From Gammaproteobacteria bacterium (GTDB taxonomy: Bacteria > Pseudomonadota > Gammaproteobacteria > Pseudomonadales > Porticoccaceae): a DNA stretch of 38,274 nucleotides. Positions 9,101-17,437 of this stretch are shown one piece after another; position 1 is the stretch's first letter; every line of letters begins with the position of its first letter. The position numbers were made by a program, and so were the translations under genes. The stretch is taken from positions 1-38,274 of the forward strand of contig JAGPUW010000021.1 in the NCBI GenBank assembly GCA_018069465.1, in the 5' to 3' direction. The notes under the pieces were generated by a model, which was not told where the DNA came from, did no database searches, and worked only from the letters and a program-made list of their open reading frames with translations.

Positions 9101-9847
9101 ATGCGTAGGCCTTTGATTGTCGGTAACTGGAAGATGAATGGCTCACGGCACAGCTCAATTGAGCTGGCTGATAATATTGCCAGACACTTCAGTGCAGGTG
9201 ACGGGCGCGTTGAGTGCGCAGTCTGTCCGCCCCATGTTTTCCTCGCCGATGTGGCCTCGGCCCTTGGCGGAAGTAGTGTTGGTCTTGGTGCGCAAGATGT
9301 TAGTCAGTTTGAGCAGGGTGCCTACACGGGTGATGTGTCGGCCGCTATGCTCGCTGAATTTAGCTGTACTTATGTGCTGGTTGGCCATTCTGAGCGTCGC
9401 GCCTGTTTTGGTGAGACCTCAAGTCAGGTGGCTGCTAAGTTTTTGGCAGCGCAGGGCGAGGGACTGACACCGATATTATGTGTTGGTGAGACACTTGCTG
9501 AACGTCAGGCGGATAGAACCCTTGAAGTGATAGCAGAACAAATAGACGCGGTTGTTGAAGCGGCGGGTCTGGATGCGCTAACTTCGGCAGTGGTTGCCTA
9601 TGAGCCGGTGTGGGCCATTGGCACTGGAGAAGTGGCTAGTCCGGCGCAGGCTCAGGAGATTCTGGCATTTATTCGGGCGCGACTGGGTGAGAAGGCAAAC
9701 ACTGTGCGCCTGCTTTATGGCGGTAGTGTCAACGCAGAAAACGCAGCTCAGTTATTTGAGCAGCACGATATTGATGGTGCTTTGGTTGGCGGCGCAGCGC
9801 TGCAGGCAGAGCAATTTATGACAATTTGTCAAATGGCGGAAACGTAA
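9101..9847 (+). CDS. tpiA: triosephosphate isomerase
   Basis: This 248-residue TIM-barrel enzyme interconverts dihydroxyacetone phosphate and glyceraldehyde-3-phosphate. The expected catalytic residues are present: Lys in the N-terminal NWKMNG (K11), His96 in VGHSERR and Glu168 in AYEPVWAIGTG, plus the phosphate-binding loops LYGGSV and GALVGGAAL. The frame opens at GTG 9074, but ATG 9101 has GGAG at 9093-9096 and gives the normal N-terminus, so I use it. The stop codon TAA overlaps the secG ATG by one base, implying translational coupling. The tpiA-secG pairing is common in Pseudomonas-like genomes. Confidence 0.96.
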   Translation: MRRPLIVGNWKMNGSRHSSIELADNIARHFSAGDGRVECAVCPPHVFLADVASALGGSSVGLGAQDVSQFEQGAYTGDVSAAMLAEFSCTYVLVGHSERRACFGETSSQVAAKFLAAQGEGLTPILCVGETLAERQADRTLEVIAEQIDAVVEAAGLDALTSAVVAYEPVWAIGTGEVASPAQAQEILAFIRARLGEKANTVRLLYGGSVNAENAAQLFEQHDIDGALVGGAALQAEQFMTICQMAET

Positions 9848-10263
9848 TGGAAAAAGTAATACTCGTTGTCCACTTGCTGACAGCCTTTGCCATTATCGGT
9901 ATGATTTTGTTGCAGCAGGGCAAGGGTGCTGACGCAGGCGCCTCCTTTGGCTCCGGAGCTTCGCAAACCCTGTTTGGCAGTGCGGGAACATGGAACTTCT
10001 TTAGTAAAACCACGGCTATATTAGCCACTTTGTTTTTTGCTACCAGCTTTGGTTTGGCGGTGATTGCAAAAAACTCGGCGGGTATTGATGAGCAAGTGCT
10101 GCCCGCAATAGAATTATTAGAGGCGCAGGTGCCCTTTGTTGAAGATGACAATGCGATCCCTGTGCTTGAAAGCCAGTCTGCGGAGGTCGAGGTTCTCGAT
10201 TTGCCAGTGCTGGAAGAACCTTCAAGTGATCTGGTTTTGCCGGCAGAGCCGGCAGCGGAGTAG
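9847..10263 (+). CDS. secG: protein-export membrane protein SecG
   Basis: This 138-residue inner-membrane subunit of the SecYEG translocon has two membrane helices: residues about 3-21, and a second near 52-75 that contains LATLFFATSFGLAVIA. The conserved loop between them, LLQQGKGADAGASFGSGAS with TLFGS after it, is diagnostic. The start is ATG 9847, overlapping the tpiA stop as TAATG. The C-terminal 55 or so residues form an acidic Glu/Pro/Leu tail, longer than in E. coli SecG (110 residues). Such tails vary in the family. A tRNA-Leu gene follows after 58 bases, as in E. coli (secG-leuU). Confidence 0.95.
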   Translation: MEKVILVVHLLTAFAIIGMILLQQGKGADAGASFGSGASQTLFGSAGTWNFFSKTTAILATLFFATSFGLAVIAKNSAGIDEQVLPAIELLEAQVPFVEDDNAIPVLESQSAEVEVLDLPVLEEPSSDLVLPAEPAAE

Positions 10264-10321
10264 TAGCCTTCCTCGGGCGCTGTTTCTCCAGATTTTTTTG
10301 AGGTCTTGTTAGTAAGTTTTT

Positions 10322-10406
10322 GCCCAAGTGGTGGAATTGGTAGACACGCTATCTTGAGGGGGTAGTGGCGTAAGCCGTGCCGGTTCAAGTCCGGCCTTGG
10401 GCACCA
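10322..10406 (+). tRNA. tRNA-Leu(GAG)
   Basis: This 85-nt class II tRNA has acceptor stem GCCCAAG/CTTGGGC (10322-10328 with 10396-10402), discriminator A and encoded CCA (10404-10406). The anticodon loop TTGAGGG (10354-10360) gives anticodon GAG at 10356-10358, there is a long variable arm near 10366-10378, and the T-loop is GTTCAAGTC. It lies right after secG, matching leuU in E. coli. With no promoter seen in the 58-base gap, it is probably transcribed with secG. Confidence 0.97.
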
Positions 10407-10410
10407 TATT

Positions 10411-10445
10411 AAGCCCTCGGTACTGTCAATGTATCGAGGGTTTTA
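10411..10445 (+). terminator. intrinsic terminator after tRNA-Leu
   Basis: A 10-bp stem with one G-T wobble (CCCTCGGTAC at 10414-10423 with GTATCGAGGG at 10431-10440) is followed by TTTTATGTTTT. It separates tRNA-Leu from the promoter of the initiator tRNA. Confidence 0.85.
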
Positions 10446-10484
10446 TGTTTTAAGTTTGATGTTTGTAGATGGTCTCGAAAAGCC

Positions 10485-10513
10485 TTGACGCTTGTATGCT
10501 AGAGCCATATAAT
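10485..10513 (+). promoter_or_regulatory. sigma-70 promoter for the tRNA-fMet/rimP-nusA-infB unit
   Basis: TTGACG (10485-10490), a 17-base spacer and a perfect TATAAT (10508-10513) are followed by the G+C-rich discriminator TCGCGGCCCC. Such discriminators are typical of stringently controlled stable-RNA promoters. Transcription would start near 10520, giving a roughly 85-nt leader before the tRNA. Confidence 0.85.
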
Positions 10514-10604
10514 TCGCGGCCCCTGAAACGGACGATTTTACCAGGATCGTAAGTTGGGGCATCGAAGGGGCTAGCAGAGTTAGTGCTGATGTAAAAGTTT
10601 TTGT

Positions 10605-10681
<77 letters not shown>

Positions 10682-10710
10682 AATTCTACGCCTGAGTGGC
10701 GTAGCACGCG

Positions 10711-10735
10711 AAGCCCCTGTTTACAGGGGCTTTTT
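10711..10735 (+). terminator. intrinsic terminator or processing hairpin after tRNA-fMet
   Basis: A 9-bp stem (AAGCCCCTG at 10711-10719 with CAGGGGCTT at 10724-10732) has a 4-base loop and Ts at 10731-10735. A smaller hairpin, CTACGCC/GGCGTAG at 10686-10704, precedes it. Partial read-through into rimP is likely, since no separate strong promoter is visible before rimP. Confidence 0.75.
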
Positions 10736-10794
10736 GTTATTGGAGTTGTCGTAAGGCAACGTAGGTCGGTTGAGCTACTAACGAAGGTAAGCAA

Positions 10795-11250
10795 ATGGCC
10801 TTGGGGCAAGACGCTTTACAAGCGCTGATTGAGCCTGTAGTGCAGGCGTTGGATTGTGAGTTCTGGGGTGTCGAATACTTTCGGGCGGGCCAGCGCAGTG
10901 TATTACGCGTCTATATAGATAAAGCCGACGGCGTTGATATTGTCGACTGCCAGCGCATTAGCCGCCAACTTGGCAGTGTGTTTGATGTTGAAGATCCGAT
11001 CGGTGGTGAATATACCCTCGAAGTATCTTCGCCCGGTCTTGACCGTCCCCTGTATACGTTTGCCCAGTATGAAAAATTAGCGGGTGAGCATATCGACTTG
11101 CAGCTGCGTTTCCCCTTTGAGGGCCAGCGTAAGTTCAGAGGCTTGCTAAAAGGTGTGGAAGCTGAAGATGTCGTTCTTGTCGTCGATGACCAAGAATACC
11201 TGTTTCCGTTTGAGAGTATCGAGAAAGCGAAGGTTGTGCCCCAATTCTAA
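10795..11250 (+). CDS. rimP: ribosome maturation factor RimP
   Basis: The 151-residue protein is needed for 30S subunit maturation. The two-domain pattern is visible: an N-terminal alpha/beta domain with the segments ALDCEFWGVEY, LRVYIDKADGVDIVDCQ and EYTLEVSSPGLDRPL, then a small SH3-like C-terminal barrel after about residue 85. The VSSPGLDRPL motif is diagnostic for the family. ATG 10795 is preceded by GAAGG. The gene is first in the conserved rimP-nusA-infB-rbfA-truB-rpsO-pnp string, with nusA 23 bases downstream. Confidence 0.95.
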   Translation: MALGQDALQALIEPVVQALDCEFWGVEYFRAGQRSVLRVYIDKADGVDIVDCQRISRQLGSVFDVEDPIGGEYTLEVSSPGLDRPLYTFAQYEKLAGEHIDLQLRFPFEGQRKFRGLLKGVEAEDVVLVVDDQEYLFPFESIEKAKVVPQF

Positions 11251-11273
11251 GCCGGGGCAGGAGAGGCTGACAG

Positions 11274-12767
11274 ATGAACAAAGAAATATTTCTAGTCGCT
11301 GAAGCGGTATCAAATGAAAAGGGCGTGTCGAAAGAAGTTATCTTCGAAGCGATGGAAGAAGCCCTGGCGATGGCAACCAAAAAACGCTATGACGAAGAAT
11401 CTCATGTTCGCGTGGTGATTGACCGTGACAGCGGTGATTACGAAACCTTTCGCTGGTGGCATGTGGTCGATGACGAGACTCTGGCAGAGCTCGGTACCCA
11501 GTTCACCCTGGAAGAGGCTCACGAAAAAGATACCAAGCTCGTCGCTGGTGATACCTTCGAAGAGAAGGTCGAAAATGTAAAGTTTGGTCGCATTGCGGCT
11601 CAGGCGGCGAAGCAGGTGATCGTGCAGAAAGTGCGGGATGCCGAGCGTGAGTTAGTTGCGGCGCGCTATGAAGGCCGGGTTGGTGAGTTGGTTAGCGGCA
11701 CCGTGAAGAAAGTCACCCGCGAACATATTATCGTCGATCTGGGTAATAACGCTGAAGGCCTGTTGTCCCGCGAAGAACTGGTGGGGCGTGAAGTTTTCCG
11801 CATCAATGATCGGGTTCGCGCAATCTTGTTTGCCATCCGCTCCGAAGGTCGTGGCCCCCAGCTGCTGCTCAGCCGCTCCTGTACCGAAATGCTGGTTAAA
11901 CTTTTCCAAATTGAAGTGCCGGAGATCTCCGAGCAGGTTATCGAAATTCGTGCAGCATCCAGAGACACCAACGGTGCGCGGGCAAAAATTGCGGTGAAAA
12001 CCAATGATGGCCGTATGGATCCCATTGGCGCTTGTGTCGGCATGCGCGGTGCACGGGTGCAGGCCGTTTCAAACGAACTCGGTGGTGAGCGCGTTGACAT
12101 CGTACTCTGGGATGACAACCCCGCGCAGCTGGTCATTAATGCCATGGCGCCCGCTGAAGTCGAGTCCATCATCGTCTACGAAGAAACAAATACCATGGAC
12201 GTGGCCGTCGCTGCAGAAAATTTGGCCCAGGCCATTGGCCGCGGTGGTCAGAATGTGCGTCTTGCCTCCGAGCTGACAGGTTGGGACATTAACGTCATGA
12301 CCACGGAAGACATCGAGGCCAAGCAGTACGACGAAGCGGGTGGCATCATTGAAAGCTTTATGGCCAAGCTGGACGTTGAAGAAGACGTTGCCACCATTTT
12401 GGTTGAAGAGGGTTTCACTTCTGTCGAGGAAGTGGCCTATGTGCCACTGGAAGAACTGCTGTCGATTGACGGCTTTGATGAAGAAATTGCCGAAGAATTG
12501 CGCGCGCGAGCAAAAGATGCGCTGCTCACTAGTGCCCTGGTTCACGAAGAAGAATTGGCCACTGCGGCCCCGGCAGAAGACCTGCTGGCTATGGAAGGTA
12601 TGGATCAAACACTGGCCTGCACGCTGGCGGCCAATGGCATTATTACCATGGAAGACCTGGCTGAGCAGGCCGTTGACGAGTTGCTGGATTTGGGCGTTGA
12701 TGCCGAGCGAGCTGCCGAGTTAATTATGACGGCCCGAGCGCCGTGGTTTGAGGAAGATGCAGGTTGA
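11274..12767 (+). CDS. nusA: transcription termination/antitermination factor NusA
   Basis: The 497-residue protein, close to E. coli NusA (495), binds RNA polymerase and nascent RNA to modulate pausing, termination and antitermination. Domains in order are the N-terminal polymerase-binding domain (about 1-125), S1 (about 133-200), KH1 around PIGACVGMRGARVQAV (residue 247), KH2 around AIGRGGQNVRLA (about 320) and two acidic helix-hairpin-helix repeats (about 355-420 and 430-490), the second ending WFEEDAG. The two C-terminal acidic repeats are the gammaproteobacterial form. A GGAGAGG-type ribosome site precedes ATG 11274. Confidence 0.97.
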   Translation: MNKEIFLVAEAVSNEKGVSKEVIFEAMEEALAMATKKRYDEESHVRVVIDRDSGDYETFRWWHVVDDETLAELGTQFTLEEAHEKDTKLVAGDTFEEKVENVKFGRIAAQAAKQVIVQKVRDAERELVAARYEGRVGELVSGTVKKVTREHIIVDLGNNAEGLLSREELVGREVFRINDRVRAILFAIRSEGRGPQLLLSRSCTEMLVKLFQIEVPEISEQVIEIRAASRDTNGARAKIAVKTNDGRMDPIGACVGMRGARVQAVSNELGGERVDIVLWDDNPAQLVINAMAPAEVESIIVYEETNTMDVAVAAENLAQAIGRGGQNVRLASELTGWDINVMTTEDIEAKQYDEAGGIIESFMAKLDVEEDVATILVEEGFTSVEEVAYVPLEELLSIDGFDEEIAEELRARAKDALLTSALVHEEELATAAPAEDLLAMEGMDQTLACTLAANGIITMEDLAEQAVDELLDLGVDAERAAELIMTARAPWFEEDAG

Positions 12768-12781
12768 TCAAAGGACCGGCA

Positions 12782-12820
12782 ATGGCTCAAGACAAAATAC
12801 CGAGGAAGAACAATGGCTGA
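12782..12820 (+). CDS. possible 12-codon upstream ORF overlapping the infB start
   Basis: ATG 12782 opens a 12-codon frame ([12 protein letters not shown]) that ends with TGA at 12818-12820, five bases past the A of the infB start codon and in another frame. AAAGGA at 12770-12775 gives a plausible 6-base spacing. Whether it is translated is unknown. If so, termination over the infB start could couple or tune infB initiation. Confidence 0.3.
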   Translation: MAQDKIPRKNNG

Positions 12821-15596
12821 AGTTACTGTAAGTGAACTCGCCGGTGTAGTAGGTGCATCAGTTGAACGTTTGTTGACACAGATGAAAGAAGCGGGCCTGC
12901 CGCAAACCTTGCCCGATGCTGTGGTTTCGGACGAAGAAAAGCAGACTTTGCTGGTCTACCTGAAAGGCCTGCACGGTGAGAAGGGCAGTGCCCCGAAGAA
13001 AATCACCCTGCGCAGAAAAACGGTTGGTACTTTGAAAGCAGGTGCCGGTCGCAAGTCGGTCAATGTTGAGGTGCGGAAAAAACGCACCTATATTAAGAAA
13101 GATGCAGAAGAGGTTGTAGCAGAGCCTGAAACAGTGGCTGAGTCACTTGTTTCAGCAGAGCTTGAGCCAGAAGCCGAGATTTCTGAGACGCCAGTGCCTG
13201 AAGTGCTTGCCGAAGTTGCACCAGAAGAAGTCGCTCCAGAAGTTGTTGAGCCAGAGCCCGTTACTGAAGCTGAGCCCGAGCCTGAGATAGCTGTCGAGCC
13301 AGAAGTCGTCGCCGAACCTGAAGCTGCGGCCGAATCTGAAGTCGTCACTGAGCCCGAGGCACCTGTCGAAGCCGTGGTCGGCAAGCCGGCGGCGCCGAGA
13401 CGCCCTCTACATACGCCCTCGCGTTTAGTTGACGACGTTGAAGCGAAACGCATTGCCTCTATTTTGGCGCGCAAAGAGCGCGAAAAGATTGCCAAGCAAG
13501 AGCTCGAGCAGCGCAAGCTGGATAAAGCGCAGGAAGAAGAGGACGCGAAGGCGCGCCTCGAAGCCGAGCGAGTGGCAAAAGCTAAGCCTGCGGGCGAGGC
13601 TAAAACCGAAAGCCCGCTGGCGCGCCTGGGTCGCGTGCGGGAAAAACCTGCTGAAGAAGAAGAGAAAAAGACCAAGCGCAAAAAGACACTCAAAGGATCG
13701 CGCAAGAAACGCCCAGAAGATCTGATTAAAGAAGCTGGGCTCGACCGGGCCGAAGCTCGAAGAAAGGGGCCTCTGCGCTCATCGAGTCCCGCTGTTAAAG
13801 TTAAAAATGTTCACGTCTTTCAGAAGCCAACAGATAAAGTTGTCCACGAAGTAGAAATTGGCGACACGATTGTGGTTTCCGAACTGGCTTCTAAAATGGC
13901 ACTCAAGGCCAACGTCGTCATCAAAGCACTGATGAAGATGGGCACTATGTTGACCATCAATGACAGTATCGATCACGATACAGCGGCGTTGATTACAGAA
14001 GAGCTGGGTCATAGGCCCGTCGTTATGTCCGACGGTGTCGAGGACGAGCTGCGCGAGATGATGCAGGCTGTGCAGGCCTCTGCAGAAGAGGCGCGCGCCC
14101 CTGTAGTCACCGTGATGGGTCATGTCGATCACGGTAAAACATCATTGCTTGATTATATTCGCGAGTCCCGTGTTGCCTCTGGCGAAGCGGGTGGTATCAC
14201 TCAGCACATCGGTGCCTACCACGTTGACACGCCGCACGGCATGGTCACCTTTCTCGATACCCCCGGACACGCGGCGTTTACCGCCATGCGCGCCCGCGGT
14301 GCTAAATCGACCGATGTGGTGATTCTGATCGTCGCTGCCGATGACGGTGTGATGCCGCAAACCGAAGAGGCCATTTTGCATGCTAAGGCTGCCGGTGTGC
14401 CGATCATTGTTGCGATCAACAAAATGGATAAAGAGGGCGCTGATCCCGAGCGCGTCACGAGCGAACTGGCGGCCAAAGATGTCATTCCCGAAGAGTGGGG
14501 TGGAGATACGCAGTTTGTTAAGGTTTCCGCTCATACCGGTGAAGGTATCGATACTCTGCTAGAGGCTGTTTTGTTACAAGCTGAGCTGCTTGAACTGAGT
14601 GCGCCAACTGACGGTGTTGCCCGTGGTGTCATTGTTGAATCCCGCGTCGCAAAAGGTCGCGGTGTGGTTGCCACGGCACTGGTTCAGGCCGGTACCCTGC
14701 GTAAGGGTGATTACCTGCTGGCCGGTGGTAGTGTCGGTAAAATTCGCGCCATGAGCGACGAGGCGGGTAAGGCTATTCTCGAAGCGGGACCTTCTATTCC
14801 GGTTGAAATTCTCGGCCTTGATATACCACCCAATGCCGGTGACGATTTCGCCGTGGTTAGTGACGAGCGCAAAGCAAAAGAAGTGGCCCAGGCTCGACAG
14901 CAAAAAGAGCGGGATGATCGCGTTGCGCGCCAAAAAGCCAATAAGCTTGAAAATATGTTTGCCGGTTTTGAGGGCACAGAAAAGAAAATCCTCCCGGTAC
15001 TGGTTAAGGCTGACGTACGCGGTTCCCTTGAAGCAATTCTCAGCTCACTCGCTGAGATAGGCAACGATGAGGTTGCCGTCAATGTCATCAACTTCGGCAT
15101 CGGTGGTTTGACCGAGTCGGATATCAATTTAGCGGCGACCTCGGGTGCTGTAGTCGTTGGCTTTAACGTTCGGGCCGAAGTATCTGGGCGCCGTCTCGCC
15201 GAAGCGGAAGGTATTGAGATTCGCTACTACAGCGTTATCTACAATCTGCTCGATGATATTAAAGATGCCTTGTCGGGCATGCTCGACCCCGAAATTCGCG
15301 AGGAAATTGTCGGTATTGCCGAAGTGAAAGAAGTCTTCAGTTCACCGAAGTTTGGTCAAATTGCCGGCTCCATCGTTACTGAGGGTACTATTTACCGCAA
15401 TAAGCCGATTCGCGTACTGCGTGACAGTGTTGTTATCTACGAGGGTGAACTGGAATCTCTGCGTCGCTTTAAAGATGATGTCAATGACGTGCGCAGCGGT
15501 ACTGAATGCGGCATCGGCGTTAAAGACTACACTGACGTGAAACCCGGTGATCAGATCGAAGTTTTCGATGTGAAGGAAATTGAGCGCAGCCTGTAA
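12813..15596 (+). CDS. infB: translation initiation factor IF-2
   Basis: This 927-residue GTPase places initiator tRNA on the 30S subunit and promotes subunit joining. It has a short IF2N domain (1-50), a Glu/Pro/Val/Ala-rich acidic linker (about 95-195), a charged Lys/Arg/Glu helical region (about 210-330), a second IF2N-like segment from about 349 and then the G domain: G1 GHVDHGKTS at 436-444, DTPGH at 482-486 and NKMDK from 536. Domains II, III and the fMet-tRNA-binding C-terminus follow. AGGAAG is 5 bases before ATG 12813. The repetitive acidic linker also makes long antisense open frames, which I regard as spurious. Confidence 0.97.
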   Translation: MAEVTVSELAGVVGASVERLLTQMKEAGLPQTLPDAVVSDEEKQTLLVYLKGLHGEKGSAPKKITLRRKTVGTLKAGAGRKSVNVEVRKKRTYIKKDAEEVVAEPETVAESLVSAELEPEAEISETPVPEVLAEVAPEEVAPEVVEPEPVTEAEPEPEIAVEPEVVAEPEAAAESEVVTEPEAPVEAVVGKPAAPRRPLHTPSRLVDDVEAKRIASILARKEREKIAKQELEQRKLDKAQEEEDAKARLEAERVAKAKPAGEAKTESPLARLGRVREKPAEEEEKKTKRKKTLKGSRKKRPEDLIKEAGLDRAEARRKGPLRSSSPAVKVKNVHVFQKPTDKVVHEVEIGDTIVVSELASKMALKANVVIKALMKMGTMLTINDSIDHDTAALITEELGHRPVVMSDGVEDELREMMQAVQASAEEARAPVVTVMGHVDHGKTSLLDYIRESRVASGEAGGITQHIGAYHVDTPHGMVTFLDTPGHAAFTAMRARGAKSTDVVILIVAADDGVMPQTEEAILHAKAAGVPIIVAINKMDKEGADPERVTSELAAKDVIPEEWGGDTQFVKVSAHTGEGIDTLLEAVLLQAELLELSAPTDGVARGVIVESRVAKGRGVVATALVQAGTLRKGDYLLAGGSVGKIRAMSDEAGKAILEAGPSIPVEILGLDIPPNAGDDFAVVSDERKAKEVAQARQQKERDDRVARQKANKLENMFAGFEGTEKKILPVLVKADVRGSLEAILSSLAEIGNDEVAVNVINFGIGGLTESDINLAATSGAVVVGFNVRAEVSGRRLAEAEGIEIRYYSVIYNLLDDIKDALSGMLDPEIREEIVGIAEVKEVFSSPKFGQIAGSIVTEGTIYRNKPIRVLRDSVVIYEGELESLRRFKDDVNDVRSGTECGIGVKDYTDVKPGDQIEVFDVKEIERSL

Positions 15597-15631
15597 TAGG
15601 TGTGCTCGTTCAGACAAGAGGCCACTGAATA

Positions 15632-16021
15632 GTGCCGAGAGAATTTACCCGTGCCGAGCGCGTTGCTGATGCTTTGCAGCGCGAGTTAGCGGTTTTAATA
15701 CGCGAAGAGATGGGCGACCCCCGTGTCAATTTCGTCAACATTACAGGGGTTGATGTCAGCCGTGATTTGGCTGCGGCAAAAGTGCATGTCAACTACGTTG
15801 AAGCGCGCGAAGACGCTGAGCGCCACGCCGGTGTTAAAGTGCTCAATGGCGCCTCTGGTTTTCTGCGCACCAAGTTGGCCAAGCGCATGCAATTGAGAAT
15901 AGTCCCCAGTTTAAAGTTTATCTACGATGACAGTGGTCGTCGTGGCCAGGAATTGTCAGCTCTTATCGACACCGCACTGGCCGCCGACAGGCACCACGAC
16001 AATCAGTCGGAGGACGAGTAG
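15632..16021 (+). CDS. rbfA: 30S ribosome-binding factor RbfA
   Basis: The 129-residue, KH-like cold-shock protein binds the 30S subunit near the 5' end of 16S rRNA and aids its maturation. Diagnostic features are the N-terminal RAERVADALQRELAVLI, the strand DLAAAKVHVNYV, and RMQLRIVPSLKFIYDDS near the end. The start is GTG 15632, with AAGAGG about 10 bases upstream. Its stop codon TAG shares its last base with the truB GTG (TAGTG), so the two are translationally coupled. Confidence 0.95.
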   Translation: MPREFTRAERVADALQRELAVLIREEMGDPRVNFVNITGVDVSRDLAAAKVHVNYVEAREDAERHAGVKVLNGASGFLRTKLAKRMQLRIVPSLKFIYDDSGRRGQELSALIDTALAADRHHDNQSEDE

Positions 16022-16974
16022 TGGCCCGGCGGCGACAGCAGCGTCCGCGCGGCAGACCTGTCGATGGCATATTGATACTCAATAAGCCCCAGGGCATCAC
16101 CTCTAACGATGCTCTGCAGCAGGTTAAGTACTTGTTTTATGCCGCCAAAGCGGGGCATACCGGCAGTCTTGATCCACTGGCCACCGGCGTGTTGCCGATC
16201 TGTTTGGGTGAGGCAACCAAGTTTACTCAGTTCTTGCTTGAGGCCGATAAAACCTACCAAAGTACGTTTTGTTTTGGCGTGGCCACTGAAACGGGTGATT
16301 CTGATGGCGAAATCGTCAGTACCACTGATGCCTCTGCCCTAACGCAAGCTCAGCTAGAGCAGGCCGTTGAAGCTTTCCGTGGTGAGATCGAACAAATTCC
16401 CTCCATGTATTCAGCCCTCAAGCATCAGGGCCAGCCGCTATATAAATTGGCGCGCCAGGGCATAACCGTTGAGCGCCAACCGCGAGCGGCGACTATATAC
16501 AGCTATAAAATATTGGCCTTTCGCGGCGGCGAAAAAGCTGAGCTCGATGTAGAAATCAGCTGTAGTAAGGGCACGTATATTCGCACTCTGGCCGAAGACC
16601 TCGGCAAGGCTGTGGCCTGTGGTGCCCATGTTACTCGCCTGCATCGTACCGTGGCAGGACCCTTCCGTGAAGAAGAGTCAATTACACTGGAACAACTGGA
16701 AGCTTTGCGCGAGGGCAAGCGTGGTGAAGACCTCGATTTTCTCCTCAAGCCCCTCGATGCGGCGGTCAGTGATGCCCTCGCTGTGGAGCTGACCGAAAGC
16801 ATGGCGTGGTATTTTCGCCAGGGCCAGGCAGTGATGAGCCCCGAGGTCTATCGCCAGTCAGAAGAAGGCGATATAGTGCGCATCTTTCATACCGATGGCG
16901 GTTTTTTGGGCGTCGGTGAAGTATTGGACGACGGGCGTGTTAAGCCGCGTCGTTTGGTGGCAAGCGCACCCTAG
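16021..16974 (+). CDS. truB: tRNA pseudouridine(55) synthase TruB
   Basis: The 317-residue enzyme isomerises U55 in the T-loop of nearly all tRNAs. The catalytic motif GHTGSLDPLATGVLP contains the nucleophile Asp51. The N-terminal motif DGILILNKPQGITSND, the KTYQ and YSALKHQGQPLYKLAR segments and the CSKGTYIRTLAEDLG segment are typical. A C-terminal PUA-like domain follows from about residue 250. The start is GTG 16021, overlapping the rbfA stop. A short basic N-terminal extension (RRRQQRPRGR) precedes the core. Confidence 0.95.
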   Translation: MARRRQQRPRGRPVDGILILNKPQGITSNDALQQVKYLFYAAKAGHTGSLDPLATGVLPICLGEATKFTQFLLEADKTYQSTFCFGVATETGDSDGEIVSTTDASALTQAQLEQAVEAFRGEIEQIPSMYSALKHQGQPLYKLARQGITVERQPRAATIYSYKILAFRGGEKAELDVEISCSKGTYIRTLAEDLGKAVACGAHVTRLHRTVAGPFREEESITLEQLEALREGKRGEDLDFLLKPLDAAVSDALAVELTESMAWYFRQGQAVMSPEVYRQSEEGDIVRIFHTDGGFLGVGEVLDDGRVKPRRLVASAP

Positions 16975-17111
16975 CCGCTGCAGTTGTTTTGACGATATTG
17001 TCGGTTTGTCTTGGGGCGCTTGTAATCGTTAGCTGGAATGATCCAGCGTAATAGGCTATCTATAAATATGCGTGGATAGGCCTGAATAATGTGCATATTG
17101 GAGAAAGTAAA

Positions 17112-17381
17112 ATGGCATTAAGTGCAGAAGAGAAAGCAGCAATTGTTACAGATAATGCGCAGGCAGCAGGGGACACTGGTTCTCCCGAAGTGCAGGTGGC
17201 ATTGTTGACCGCGAACATTAACAAACTACAGAGCCACTTTACTGGCAACAAAAAGGACCACCACTCGCGTCGTGGTTTGATCCGCATGGTTAACCAGCGT
17301 CGCAAGCTGCTGGATTACCTGAAAAGTAAAAATGTTGAACGTTACACAAAGCTCATTGCGAAGCTTGGATTACGTCGATAA
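17112..17381 (+). CDS. rpsO: 30S ribosomal protein S15
   Basis: This 89-residue protein is the same length as E. coli S15. It binds the central domain of 16S rRNA and bridge B4. The conserved [13 protein letters not shown] and [21 protein letters not shown] motifs are intact. I place the start at ATG 17112, with GGAG at 17100-17103. The frame opens earlier at GTG 17091, but that would give a non-native N-terminus. E. coli S15 represses its own mRNA through a leader pseudoknot. The 137-base leader region here could host something similar, but I could not establish the fold by eye. Confidence 0.96.
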   Translation: MALSAEEKAAIVTDNAQAAGDTGSPEVQVALLTANINKLQSHFTGNKKDHHSRRGLIRMVNQRRKLLDYLKSKNVERYTKLIAKLGLRR

Positions 17382-17390
17382 TTAATTCCA

Positions 17391-17415
17391 CTAACGGCCC
17401 CGACGGGGCCGTTAG
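17391..17415 (+). terminator. rpsO-pnp intercistronic hairpin
   Basis: A perfect 11-bp stem (CTAACGGCCCC at 17391-17401 with GGGGCCGTTAG at 17405-17415) has a 3-base loop. It is followed by only a short CATTTCTAT, so it is probably a leaky terminator or processing site, like the E. coli t1 site between rpsO and pnp. Confidence 0.7.
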
Positions 17416-17437
17416 CATTTCTATATAGGTGAAAATA

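Noticed and set aside
13088-13705. 205-codon minus-strand Ser/Ala/Thr-rich open frame inside infB
   Set aside because: It is the reverse strand of the repetitive acidic linker of IF-2, whose codon pattern avoids stops on the other strand.
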